A stretch of DNA of 64,000 bases from an uncultured Clostridia bacterium (GTDB lineage Bacteria > Bacillota > Clostridia > Oscillospirales > Ruminococcaceae), in the NCBI GenBank assembly GCA_948473085.1, contig CAOKWH010000003.1, positions 1 through 64,000 of the forward strand, in the 5' to 3' direction. The translations under genes were made by a program, and so were the position numbers. Shown one piece after another: positions 53,846 through 62,188 of the stretch; the stretch's first letter is position 1; every line of letters starts with the position of its first letter. The notes beneath the pieces are model-generated. The model was not told the origin of the DNA, did not search any database, and worked only from the letters and a program-made list of their open reading frames with translations.

Positions 53846-54292
53846 ATGCAATTTATTGATTTGGTAGCCGCATTTGCCTGGCTGATTCTTGCCATTGTAT
53901 TAACAATTATCGAGGCAAACACCATCCAGTTGGTTTCCATCTGGTTTGCGGCCGGTGCATTGGCGGCAATGGCGCCAGCCGTGATAGGTATGAGTTTTAC
54001 AGCACAGCTGGCTATGTTTACAGTGGTTTCTGTACTGCTGTTGGGCCTAACCCGGCCATTTGTTAAAAGAAAATTAGAGGTGCGGCGGGTACAAACCAAT
54101 GCCAAAGCTGTAATTGGCAGATTAGGCAAGGTGACAGCGGAGATTAACAACACCCTGTCCCAGGGGCGTGTTTCGGTGGACGATATGAACTGGAGCGCCC
54201 GCAGCGAGGATGGTACAGTCATCCCGGAAGGGGAGGAGGTGCTGGTAAAAGATATCCAAGGAGTAAAACTGATTGTTGAACGCATTTACTGA
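53846..54292 (+). CDS. NfeD-family membrane protein
   Basis: 148 residues. Three membrane helices (about 5-70) and a C-terminal OB fold (AVIGRLGKVTAEINN...GRVSVDDMNWSARSEDG), the short NfeD1b form without a protease domain. Paired with a stomatin gene 65 bases downstream; the two families act together in membrane microdomains. Confidence 0.92.
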   Translation: MQFIDLVAAFAWLILAIVLTIIEANTIQLVSIWFAAGALAAMAPAVIGMSFTAQLAMFTVVSVLLLGLTRPFVKRKLEVRRVQTNAKAVIGRLGKVTAEINNTLSQGRVSVDDMNWSARSEDGTVIPEGEEVLVKDIQGVKLIVERIY

Positions 54293-54295
54293 TAG

Positions 54296-54324
54296 TTACA
54301 GTGCCTTTAGGTACTGTCTATAAT
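54296..54324 (+). promoter_or_regulatory. Possible internal promoter of the stomatin gene
   Basis: TTACAG (54296-54301), 17-bp spacer, TATAAT (54319-54324), just after the NfeD stop. Confidence 0.55.
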
Positions 54325-54357
54325 AGAAAGCAAAAGTATTTTTGGAGGGAAATGTCT

Positions 54358-55296
54358 ATGTGGCCATTGATAATGTTTTTAATTGTTGTTGTACTTGCGG
54401 CTGTTGTACTGGCCCGAAATGTGGTTATTGTACCCCAGGCTGCCGAGTATGTGGTGGAGCGGCTGGGTTCTTACAGCGCCACCTGGGAAAACGGCTTGCA
54501 TGTAAAAATCCCGTTTATTGAGCGGGTAGCCAAGCGGGTAAGCTTGAAGGAGCAGGTGGTGGATTTTAAGCCCCAGGCTGTTATTACACGAGATAATGTA
54601 ACAATGCAGATTGATACAGTGGTGTTTTTCCAGATTACTGACCCCAAGCTGTACACCTATGGCGTGGAGCGTCCCATTTCTGCCATCGAAAACCTGACCG
54701 CCACCACCCTGCGTAATATTATTGGTGAGATGGAGCTGGACCATACCCTGACCTCCCGTGATGTGATCAACACCAAAATCACCGCTACTTTGGATGTTGC
54801 TACCGACAAGTGGGGCATTAAGGTAAACCGTGTGGAGCTGAAGAACATCATTCCTCCCAGCGAAATCCAGGATGCGATGGAACGCCAGATGAAGGCGGAG
54901 CGCGAGAAGCGGGAATCGATCCTCCGTGCCGAAGGTGAAAAGCAGAGCAAGATTCTGGTGGCCGAAGGTAACAAGGAGTCGGAGATCCTGCGTGCTGAGG
55001 CTGAGAAGGAAGCAGCAATCCTGCGTGCCGACGCTGTTCGGGAGCAGAAGATTCGAGAGGCCCAGGGTGAAGCCGAGGCTATCCGGATGGTGCAGATGGC
55101 TCTGGCCGAGAGCATCAAGGTGATGAACGAAGCATCTCCCACCGAACAGGTGCTTACCCTCAAGAGCCTGGAGGCGTTTGCCAAGGCTGCCGATGGCAAG
55201 GCTACCAAGCTGATTATTCCCAGCAACCTGCAGTCGCTGGCCGGTCTGGCTGCTACCTTTAAGGAAGTAGTATCGGACGATAAGGCTGGCAAGTAA
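54358..55296 (+). CDS. Stomatin/SPFH (band 7) protein
   Basis: 312 residues. N-terminal membrane helix (1-18), SPFH domain (about 20-180; VPQAAEYVVERLGSYSATWE), then a long Ala/Glu coiled coil with repeated AEGEK and AEAEKEAA units, and a C-terminal domain. Forms oligomers on the membrane (YbbK/QmcA type). ATG 54358 is 8 bases after GGAGGG; ATG 54352 is too near. Confidence 0.93.
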   Translation: MWPLIMFLIVVVLAAVVLARNVVIVPQAAEYVVERLGSYSATWENGLHVKIPFIERVAKRVSLKEQVVDFKPQAVITRDNVTMQIDTVVFFQITDPKLYTYGVERPISAIENLTATTLRNIIGEMELDHTLTSRDVINTKITATLDVATDKWGIKVNRVELKNIIPPSEIQDAMERQMKAEREKRESILRAEGEKQSKILVAEGNKESEILRAEAEKEAAILRADAVREQKIREAQGEAEAIRMVQMALAESIKVMNEASPTEQVLTLKSLEAFAKAADGKATKLIIPSNLQSLAGLAATFKEVVSDDKAGK

Positions 55297-55386
55297 TAGG
55301 CGTTGTCTAAAATCTACGAAATATGATACCAAATTTTAGTCACTATTGCAGACCTGTACAATCTTATAGGATTTTTAGGTAGGCTG

Positions 55387-55415
55387 TTGAAAAAATAGTG
55401 AAAATCATGTAAAAT
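55387..55415 (+). promoter_or_regulatory. Promoter of the pur operon
   Basis: TTGAAA (55387-55392), 17-bp spacer, TAAAAT (55410-55415). The start should be near 55422, only about 11 bases before the ribosome site of the leader ORF. Confidence 0.75.
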
Positions 55416-55444
55416 AGAAGTATCGTTTCTGTGGAGGTTGCAAC

Positions 55445-55576
55445 ATGGCCGCTATGGTTTTAAAAAATTCGATACAAAAGAATTTGAACCAAGGGCGCCG
55501 TGTACCTTTTACAGGAATTGGGCCGAATAGTAGAACAGGGGCTGTGGCGCAGTGCGTCACGCCCTTTGTTTTTTAG
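55445..55576 (+). CDS. 43-codon leader ORF of the pur operon, read through the attenuator
   Basis: ATG 55445 lies 7 bases after GGAGG (55433-55437), the best ribosome site in the leader. The peptide starts MAAMVLKNSIQKNLNQGRRV and ends CVTPFVF. Its last 14 codons run through an intrinsic terminator hairpin and T run, and the TAG is the base triplet right after the T run. The ORF is thus placed so that a translating ribosome would open the terminator. The peptide has no known family; conservation is not known. It may be regulatory rather than a functional product. Confidence 0.55.
   Translation: MAAMVLKNSIQKNLNQGRRVPFTGIGPNSRTGAVAQCVTPFVF
55537..55574 (+). terminator. Attenuator-type terminator in the pur leader
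   Basis: Arms 55537-55549 and 55555-55566 form a 12-bp stem with one bulged T, followed by TGTTTTTT. GGGCGCCGTG (55493-55502) could pair with either arm (GCGCC with GGCGC 55546-55550) as an antiterminator. The TATA/TCTACC core of a purine riboswitch is not present. Confidence 0.75.
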
Positions 55577-55648
55577 CCTAAAAACAGGAAAAAAGGCAGT
55601 AAATTTGGCCTGGAGAGAGAAAAAACAGGTAAAACAAAAGGAGTTATC

Positions 55649-56140
55649 ATGAAAAAAGTAGCAGTCATTATGGGCAGTGACAGCGACCTGCCGGTAGTTA
55701 TGGGTGCTGTCAACAAACTTCGGGAATTTGGTGTGGAAGTGGAGGCTCATGTATTCTCCGCCCATCGTACCCCGGAACAGGCCTGCAATTTTGCCAGACA
55801 TGCTCGGGCAAATGGGTTTGGCGCCATTATTGCTGCTGCCGGAAAGGCCGCCCATCTGGCGGGTGTACTGGCAGCGCATACCACCCTGCCAGTAATTGGT
55901 ATTCCTATCAAGTCCTCTACACTGGATGGGTTGGACGCCCTGCTGGCCACCGTACAGATGCCCTCTGGTATTCCGGTGGCTACAGTGGCCATTGACGGCG
56001 CAGAAAACGCCGCTATCCTGGCTGTGCAGATGATGGCCATTGCCGATGCTGCCCTGGCTGAGAAGCTGGACGAGATGAAGCGCAGCATGGAGCAAAAGGT
56101 GCTGGAAAAAGATGCCGCCCTGGCCGAGAAAATAAAGTAA
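55649..56140 (+). CDS. purE: N5-carboxyaminoimidazole ribonucleotide mutase
   Basis: 163 residues. Class I Pur[21 protein letters not shown] and [16 protein letters not shown], where the family usually has AGGAAHLPG. Converts N5-CAIR to CAIR in purine synthesis. Normally works with PurK, which is not in this window. AAGGAG precedes ATG. First enzyme gene of the operon. Confidence 0.95.
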   Translation: MKKVAVIMGSDSDLPVVMGAVNKLREFGVEVEAHVFSAHRTPEQACNFARHARANGFGAIIAAAGKAAHLAGVLAAHTTLPVIGIPIKSSTLDGLDALLATVQMPSGIPVATVAIDGAENAAILAVQMMAIADAALAEKLDEMKRSMEQKVLEKDAALAEKIK

Positions 56141-56170
56141 TATCCCCATGTGAAAGGCAGGTTGAACAAC

Positions 56171-57592
56171 ATGGCAATACATGAAGAATGTGGACTGTTT
56201 GGTATTTATGATGCCTCACCTGAGGCAAATGTGGCAATGAGCACCTACTTTGCCCTTTATGCGCTCCAGCACCGGGGACAGGAGAGCTGCGGCATTGCGG
56301 TAAATGACGGCGGGGTTATTTCGGCTTATAAGGATATTGGCCTGGCCCATGAGGTGTTTGACAAAGACCGCTTGGCAACCCTGGGCAAGGGGAAAATGGC
56401 AGTGGGCCATGTGCGCTATTCTGGCGATGGGGTTGCCAACCGGCTGAATGCCCAGCCGCTGATGGTGCGCCATATCAAGGGGCCGCTGGCCGTTTCCCAT
56501 AACGGCGCTCTGGTCAATGGGCATGAACTGAAGGAGGAATTGGAGCTTACCGGCGCCATCTTCCACACCACCTGTGACGCAGAGATTATAGCCTATATGA
56601 TTACACGGGAGCGCATCCGTTCCAAATCCATCGAACAGGCGCTGGAACTGGCTATGCACAAGCTCAAGGGCGCCTATTCTCTGATGATTATGTCCCCTAA
56701 AAAGATAATTGCCGCCAGGGACCCTCAGGGGTTCCGCCCGCTGTGCATTGGCCGGATTGATGGCGGTTATGTTATCGCTTCGGAAAGCTGTGCGCTGGAC
56801 AGCATCGGCGCCGAGTTTATCCGGGATGTGGAACCGGGGGAGATTGTTATTCTGAACGAGGAGGGTATTCACAGCAACCGCACCCACTGCGGCCAGAAAA
56901 CCGGTTTGTGTGTGTTCGAGTATGTGTATACAGCCCGTCCCGATTCGGTTATTGATGGGGTTAGCGTACATGCTGCCCGCCGCCGTGCCGGCGCTATCCT
57001 GGCAAAGGAGCACCCGGTGGAGGCCGATGTGGTTATCGGCGTGCCGGATTCCGGCTTGGATGCTGCCCTGGGTTATGCCCAGGCGAGCGGGATTCCCTAT
57101 GGTGTTGGCTTTGTAAAAAACCGCTATGTAGGCCGCACTTTCATTCTGCCCACCCAGGGGGAGCGGGAGGATGCTGTGCGCATCAAACTGAACACCCTGG
57201 CCGAAACAGTGGCCGGCAAACGGGTGATTATGGTGGATGATTCCATTGTACGGGGAACCACCAGCGCCAATATTGTGCGTATGCTGCGCAAGGCCGGCGC
57301 TGCCGAGGTGCACATGCGGGTATCCTCGCCGCCGTTTATGAACCCCTGCTACTTTGGCACCGATATTGACTCCAGAGATAAACTGATTGCCTGCAAAATG
57401 TCCATTGAGGAAATCGGGAAGCAGATTGGTGTGGACAGCATAGGCTATTTGAGCATAGAAGGGATTAAAAGCATTGCCGAAGGTTGCCGCTGCAACTGCT
57501 GTATCGGTTGCTTTACTGGCGAGTATCCCATTGAGGTGCCGGACGAACTGCCCAAGGACAAATATTGCATGAAAATTGGTGACGAAATATAA
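56171..57592 (+). CDS. purF: Amidophosphoribosyltransferase
   Basis: 473 residues. Six-residue propeptide before the catalytic Cys7 (HEECGLFGI), glutaminase domain, then PRTase domain with [13 protein letters not shown]. Cys-rich C-terminus (CRCNCCIGC) as in the iron-sulphur-containing Bacillus type. Commits PRPP to purine synthesis. The start at 56171 matches the propeptide and AGGCAGG. Confidence 0.97.
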   Translation: MAIHEECGLFGIYDASPEANVAMSTYFALYALQHRGQESCGIAVNDGGVISAYKDIGLAHEVFDKDRLATLGKGKMAVGHVRYSGDGVANRLNAQPLMVRHIKGPLAVSHNGALVNGHELKEELELTGAIFHTTCDAEIIAYMITRERIRSKSIEQALELAMHKLKGAYSLMIMSPKKIIAARDPQGFRPLCIGRIDGGYVIASESCALDSIGAEFIRDVEPGEIVILNEEGIHSNRTHCGQKTGLCVFEYVYTARPDSVIDGVSVHAARRRAGAILAKEHPVEADVVIGVPDSGLDAALGYAQASGIPYGVGFVKNRYVGRTFILPTQGEREDAVRIKLNTLAETVAGKRVIMVDDSIVRGTTSANIVRMLRKAGAAEVHMRVSSPPFMNPCYFGTDIDSRDKLIACKMSIEEIGKQIGVDSIGYLSIEGIKSIAEGCRCNCCIGCFTGEYPIEVPDELPKDKYCMKIGDEI

Positions 57593-57625
57593 AAGGCCGT
57601 ACTTTCGGCAGAACGGAGATTGTTT

Positions 57626-58666
57626 ATGAGTAGTTACAGCAATAGCTACAAGGCTGCAGGTGTGGATGTTACTGCTGGATATAAAGCAGTGGAGCTGATG
57701 AAGGAGCATGTTGCTCGCACCCTGATTCCAGGTGTGCTGGATACCATCGGCGGCTTTGGCGGGATGTTTGAATTGGATGTAACCGGCATTGAAAAGCCAG
57801 TGCTGGTTTCTGGCACCGATGGTGTTGGCACCAAGCTGAAATTGGCTTTTTTGATGGACAAGCATGATACAGTGGGAATTGACTGTGTGGCCATGTGTGT
57901 AAACGATGTGGTTTGCTGCGGCGCCCGCCCGCTGGTATTTTTAGACTATATTGCACTGGGGAAAAACTACCCCGAAAAGGTGGCCCAGATTGTATCCGGT
58001 GTGGCGGAGGGCTGTGTTCAGGCAGGCTGTGCCCTGTCCGGTGGTGAAACAGCCGAGATGCCCGGTTTCTATTCCGAGGATGAGTATGACCTGGCCGGCT
58101 TTACTGTAGGTGTGGTGGACAAATCCAAGATTATTGACCGGGAGCAGGTAGCCCCTGGGGATGTGCTGATTGGCATTTCCTCCTCTGGCGTTCATTCCAA
58201 CGGGTTTTCGCTGGTGCGCAAGGTGTTTGATATTACCACCAGAGAGGTGCTGGACACCTACTACCCGGAACTGGGCTGCACCCTGGGCGAAAGTTTGCTA
58301 ACCCCCACTAAAATTTATGTAAAACCCATGCTCAAACTGCTGGAGAGTGTTTCGGTTAAGTCGGTTTCCCACATCACCGGCGGCGGATTCTTTGAGAACA
58401 TCCCTCGGGCGCTGAACAGCCGGGTAGCCGCTTATATTGACAAGGAATCGGTTCCGGTGCTGCCCATTTTCCACCTCTTGGCCGAAAAAGGAGGCATTGA
58501 TGAGCACGATATGTTCAATACCTTCAATATGGGTGTGGGCATGTGCGTAGTCGTGGCCAAAGAGGATGCCGAACAGGCAATCGCCCTTTTAACCGAGTGT
58601 GGGGAGAAGGCTGCCGTTATCGGGGAGATTCGTCCCCGGGAGGATAAGGAGATTGTACTATGCTAA
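57626..58666 (+). CDS. purM: Phosphoribosylformylglycinamidine cyclo-ligase
   Basis: 346 residues. [41 protein letters not shown] and [13 protein letters not shown] are PurM motifs. Closes the imidazole ring to give AIR. The start at 57626 follows ACGGAGA; the end overlaps purN by 7 bases. Confidence 0.97.
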   Translation: MSSYSNSYKAAGVDVTAGYKAVELMKEHVARTLIPGVLDTIGGFGGMFELDVTGIEKPVLVSGTDGVGTKLKLAFLMDKHDTVGIDCVAMCVNDVVCCGARPLVFLDYIALGKNYPEKVAQIVSGVAEGCVQAGCALSGGETAEMPGFYSEDEYDLAGFTVGVVDKSKIIDREQVAPGDVLIGISSSGVHSNGFSLVRKVFDITTREVLDTYYPELGCTLGESLLTPTKIYVKPMLKLLESVSVKSVSHITGGGFFENIPRALNSRVAAYIDKESVPVLPIFHLLAEKGGIDEHDMFNTFNMGVGMCVVVAKEDAEQAIALLTECGEKAAVIGEIRPREDKEIVLC

Positions 58667-59256
58667 GGATTGCTGTATTTGTGTCCGGCGGTGGTACCAA
58701 CTTGCAGGCGTTGATTGATGCCCAGAAGGCGGGGAAAAACCCCGATGGCGAAATTGTGCTGGTGCTTTCCTCCAACAGCAAGGCCTATGCCCTGGAACGG
58801 GCGCAGCAAAATGGCATTGAGAGTGTGGTTCTGTCCCGGCGGCGATACGCTTCCGCCGAAGAGTATGACAAGGCCCTGTTGGAAGTGATGCAGCAGCACA
58901 ACATTGACCTGATTGTACTGGCCGGGTTCATGTGCATATTGGGGGAAACCTTTACTCAGGCCTATGACCGGCGTATCCTCAATGTACACCCGTCACTGAT
59001 TCCCTCCTTCTGCGGCGAAGGTTTTTATGGCCTGCATGTACATGAAGCTGCTCTGAGCTATGGGGTGAAGGTAACCGGCGCCACCGTGCATTTTGTCAAT
59101 GAAGTGACGGATGGTGGGCAGATTATCCTCCAGCGTGCAGTGGAGGTATTACCGGGTGATACCCCCGAAACCCTACAAAAGCGGGTGATGGAACAGGCCG
59201 AATGGGAGCTGCTTCCCAAGGCGGTGGCTATGGTTTGTAGTGGTGAAATTCAGTAA
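58660..59256 (+). CDS. purN: Phosphoribosylglycinamide formyltransferase
   Basis: 198 residues. [27 protein letters not shown] (catalytic His) and [16 protein letters not shown] are PurN motifs. Uses 10-formyltetrahydrofolate to formylate GAR. Overlaps purM. The expected G-x-x-G-x-G-A after SLIPSF reads CGEGFYG, a small deviation. Confidence 0.96.
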   Translation: MLRIAVFVSGGGTNLQALIDAQKAGKNPDGEIVLVLSSNSKAYALERAQQNGIESVVLSRRRYASAEEYDKALLEVMQQHNIDLIVLAGFMCILGETFTQAYDRRILNVHPSLIPSFCGEGFYGLHVHEAALSYGVKVTGATVHFVNEVTDGGQIILQRAVEVLPGDTPETLQKRVMEQAEWELLPKAVAMVCSGEIQ

Positions 59257-59281
59257 CAGAACTTGAAAGGGTTGATAGAAG

Positions 59282-60826
59282 ATGAAAAAGCGCGCACTCC
59301 TGAGCGTTTCGGATAAAAGCGGCATTGTAGACTTTGCCAAACAGCTCGATGAACTGGGCTATGAAATTGTTTCCACCGGCGGCACGGCCAAAATTCTGAC
59401 AGAAAATGGCGTAGCTGTCACTGGTATTTCGGATATAACCGGATTTCCTGAATGCTTGGATGGCCGGGTAAAGACCTTGCATCCGATGGTGCATGCCGGT
59501 ATTCTGGCCATGCGGGAAAACCCCGAGCATATGGCACAGCTGGACAAGCTGGGCGTGACCCCCATTGATGTAGTGGCCATCAACCTCTATCCCTTCAAGC
59601 AAACCATTATGAAGGATACAGTTACCCAGGAAGACGCCATCGAGAATATTGACATTGGCGGCCCCACCATGATTCGTGCTGCTGCAAAAAACTGGCAGGA
59701 TGTAGCTGTAATTGTGGACCCTGCCGATTATGACAGCGTTATTGAGGGCCTTCGGGCTGGTGCGCTGTCCCGGGAGGCCAAGTTTGCCCTGGCTGCCAAG
59801 GTGTTTGAGCACACAGCCGCCTACGATGCCCTGATTGTGAACTACCTGAGAAAGCAGATGGGTGCCGACCCATTCCCGGATAAGCTGACCTTGACCTTTG
59901 AAAAGGTGCAGCAGATGCGCTATGGAGAAAACCCCCATCAGCACGCCGCTTTCTACCGGGAAGTAACCAAGGAGCAGAACAACTTGGCTGCTGCCCGGCA
60001 GCTGCATGGCAAGGAGCTGTCCTACAACAACATCAACGACGCCAATGGTGCATTGGATATTTTAAAGGAGTTTGGCAGCGAGCAGCCCTGCGCTGTGGCA
60101 GTAAAGCACACCAATCCCTGTGGGGTTGGCATTGGTGCAACCCTGCACGAGGCCTATATGAACGCCTATAACAGCGACCCTGTCTCCATCTTTGGCGGCA
60201 TTGTGGCTCTGAACCGGGTGGTGGATCTTGCCACAGCCGAGGAACTGGCCAAGATTTTCCTGGAAATAATCATTGCCCCGGGCTTTGAGGAGGACGCTTA
60301 CGCCCTGCTGGCTAAAAAGAAGAATATCCGCCTGATGGAGCTGCCCGACTGTGCCGCCCCCAATCAGAAGGGTGCCTTGGATATGAAAAAGGTGGCCGGA
60401 GGCCTGCTGGTACAGGAACTGAACACCGACCTGCTGGGGGAGGAACTGAAGGTTGTTACAAAGCGTCAGCCCACTGCAGAGGAGATGGAGCAACTACTGT
60501 TTGCCTGGAAGGTGGTAAAGCAGACCAAGTCCAACGCCATCGTGCTGGCCAAGGAGAATGCCACTGTGGGCGTTGGCCCTGGGCAGACCAACCGGGTAAC
60601 GGCTCTGGACATTGCCATTCGTTATGCCGGAGAGAAGTCCAAGGGTTCAGTGATGGCTTCGGACGCCTTTTTCCCGTTTTCTGACTGTGTGGAGTTGGCT
60701 GCTGCCAATGGTATCACTGCTATTATCCAGCCCGGCGGTTCCATCCGGGATGAAGAGAGCATCAAGGCCTGCGATGAAGCGGGTATTGCCATGGTGTTCA
60801 CCGGCATGCGCCATTTTAAGCACTGA
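59282..60826 (+). CDS. purH: Bifunctional AICAR formyltransferase/IMP cyclohydrolase
   Basis: 514 residues. IMP cyclohydrolase domain (1-about 195; [32 protein letters not shown]) and AICAR transformylase domain ([22 protein letters not shown]). Last two steps to IMP. Followed after 19 bases by purD, the usual order. Confidence 0.97.
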   Translation: MKKRALLSVSDKSGIVDFAKQLDELGYEIVSTGGTAKILTENGVAVTGISDITGFPECLDGRVKTLHPMVHAGILAMRENPEHMAQLDKLGVTPIDVVAINLYPFKQTIMKDTVTQEDAIENIDIGGPTMIRAAAKNWQDVAVIVDPADYDSVIEGLRAGALSREAKFALAAKVFEHTAAYDALIVNYLRKQMGADPFPDKLTLTFEKVQQMRYGENPHQHAAFYREVTKEQNNLAAARQLHGKELSYNNINDANGALDILKEFGSEQPCAVAVKHTNPCGVGIGATLHEAYMNAYNSDPVSIFGGIVALNRVVDLATAEELAKIFLEIIIAPGFEEDAYALLAKKKNIRLMELPDCAAPNQKGALDMKKVAGGLLVQELNTDLLGEELKVVTKRQPTAEEMEQLLFAWKVVKQTKSNAIVLAKENATVGVGPGQTNRVTALDIAIRYAGEKSKGSVMASDAFFPFSDCVELAAANGITAIIQPGGSIRDEESIKACDEAGIAMVFTGMRHFKH

Positions 60827-60845
60827 TAACAGGAGGAAAAAGGAT

Positions 60846-62129
60846 ATGAAAATATTGGTAGTAGGTTCCGGCGGCCGGGAGCACGCCATTATTCGTGCCT
60901 TGAAGAAAAGCCCTCAGGCGGACACTATCTATGCACTGCCTGGAAATGGCGGTATTGCCGCCGATGCCATCTGTGTGGAGGGCAAAGCAACTGATATTGA
61001 CCGGGTGGTGGCCTTCTCCAAGGAGGAGAAAATCGACTTTGTGGTCGTGGCTCCGGATAACCCGCTGGTGCTGGGCATGGTGGATGCTCTGAATGCTGAG
61101 GGGATTCCTACCTTTGGCCCCAGAGCCAACGCCGCCATTTTGGAGGGCAGCAAGGTGTTCTCCAAAAACCTGATGAAAAAGTATGGTATTCCCACCGCCC
61201 GTTACGAAACCTTTGAGGATGCCCAGGCTGCCATTGACTACATCAAGGCAACTGGAGAGTATCCGGTGGTTATCAAGGCGGATGGTCTGGCCCTGGGTAA
61301 AGGGGTTATTATTGCCCAGAGCTTTGCCGAAGCGGCAGAGGCTGTCAAGTCCATTATGGAGGATAAGGCTTTCGGTGCCAGCGGCAACAGCATTGTAGTG
61401 GAGCAGTTCCTGGAAGGGGTAGAGGTATCAGTGCTGGCCTTCACCGATTCCAAAACAGTTCGCCCCATGGTTTCCTCGATGGACCACAAGCGGGCCAATG
61501 ATAATGATGAAGGGCTGAATACCGGCGGCATGGGTACCATTGCACCCAACCCCTATTACACCTCGGCTATTGCCCAGGAATGTATGGAGAAGATTTTCCT
61601 GCCCACCATTCGGGCGATGGGGGAGGAGGGCAGACCCTTTAAAGGCTGCCTCTACTTTGGACTGATGCTCACCAAAAATGGGCCTTATGTTATCGAATAC
61701 AACTGCCGCTTTGGCGACCCGGAAACCCAGGTGGTGCTGCCGCTGCTGGAAAGCGACCTGCTGGAAATTATGCTATCCACCTACCACGAAACCCTGGCTG
61801 AGACAGAAATAAACTGGTCGGATAAAAGTGCCGCCTGTGTCATTGTTGCCAGCGGCGGCTACCCGGTGGAGTACAAAACCGGCTATCTAATCGAGGGCTT
61901 GGATGCCCAAGGTCAGTGTAAAGGTGCAACCCTTTACCATGCTGGAACTCGGCAACAGGATGGAAAATACCTCACTGCTGGAGGGCGTGTAATTGGCGTT
62001 ACCTGTACAGGAGATAGCCTGAAAATGGCTCTGGACAGTGCTTATAGTGCTGTAAAGAATATTAGCTTTACAGATATGCACTGCCGCACGGACATTGGCA
62101 AAAAGGCTTTGGACGCCTTGGAAAAATAG
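60846..62129 (+). CDS. purD: Phosphoribosylamine--glycine ligase
   Basis: 427 residues. VVGSGGREHAI at the N-terminus, ATP-grasp core with VIKADGLALGKGV and GVEVSVLAF, and GMGTIAPNPYY. Joins glycine to phosphoribosylamine. Start after AGGAGG; the open frame continues upstream into purH without a ribosome site. Last gene of the operon; purC, purL, purB, purK and purQ/S are not in the window. Confidence 0.97.
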   Translation: MKILVVGSGGREHAIIRALKKSPQADTIYALPGNGGIAADAICVEGKATDIDRVVAFSKEEKIDFVVVAPDNPLVLGMVDALNAEGIPTFGPRANAAILEGSKVFSKNLMKKYGIPTARYETFEDAQAAIDYIKATGEYPVVIKADGLALGKGVIIAQSFAEAAEAVKSIMEDKAFGASGNSIVVEQFLEGVEVSVLAFTDSKTVRPMVSSMDHKRANDNDEGLNTGGMGTIAPNPYYTSAIAQECMEKIFLPTIRAMGEEGRPFKGCLYFGLMLTKNGPYVIEYNCRFGDPETQVVLPLLESDLLEIMLSTYHETLAETEINWSDKSAACVIVASGGYPVEYKTGYLIEGLDAQGQCKGATLYHAGTRQQDGKYLTAGGRVIGVTCTGDSLKMALDSAYSAVKNISFTDMHCRTDIGKKALDALEK

Positions 62130-62140
62130 GATAGTGAAAA

Positions 62141-62184
62141 CCCCGCAGCTGGAAGAAGTTCTTCCGACTGCGGGGCTTTCTTTG
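62141..62184 (+). terminator. Terminator of the pur operon
   Basis: CCCCGCAG/CTGCGGGG stem (62141-62148/62168-62175) with an inner GGAAGAA/TTCTTCC stem, then CTTTCTTTG. Confidence 0.88.
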
Positions 62185-62188
62185 TTCA

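Noticed and set aside
55297..55648. Purine, PRPP or ZTP riboswitch before purE
   Set aside because: The guanine/adenine core (TATA...TCTACC...) and the conserved ZTP and ykkC segments could not be found by eye; only an ORF and a terminator are supported. A covariance-model search would settle it.
56216..57865. 549-codon open frame opposite purF and purM
   Set aside because: Crosses two certain genes antisense, with no ribosome site or recognisable motif.
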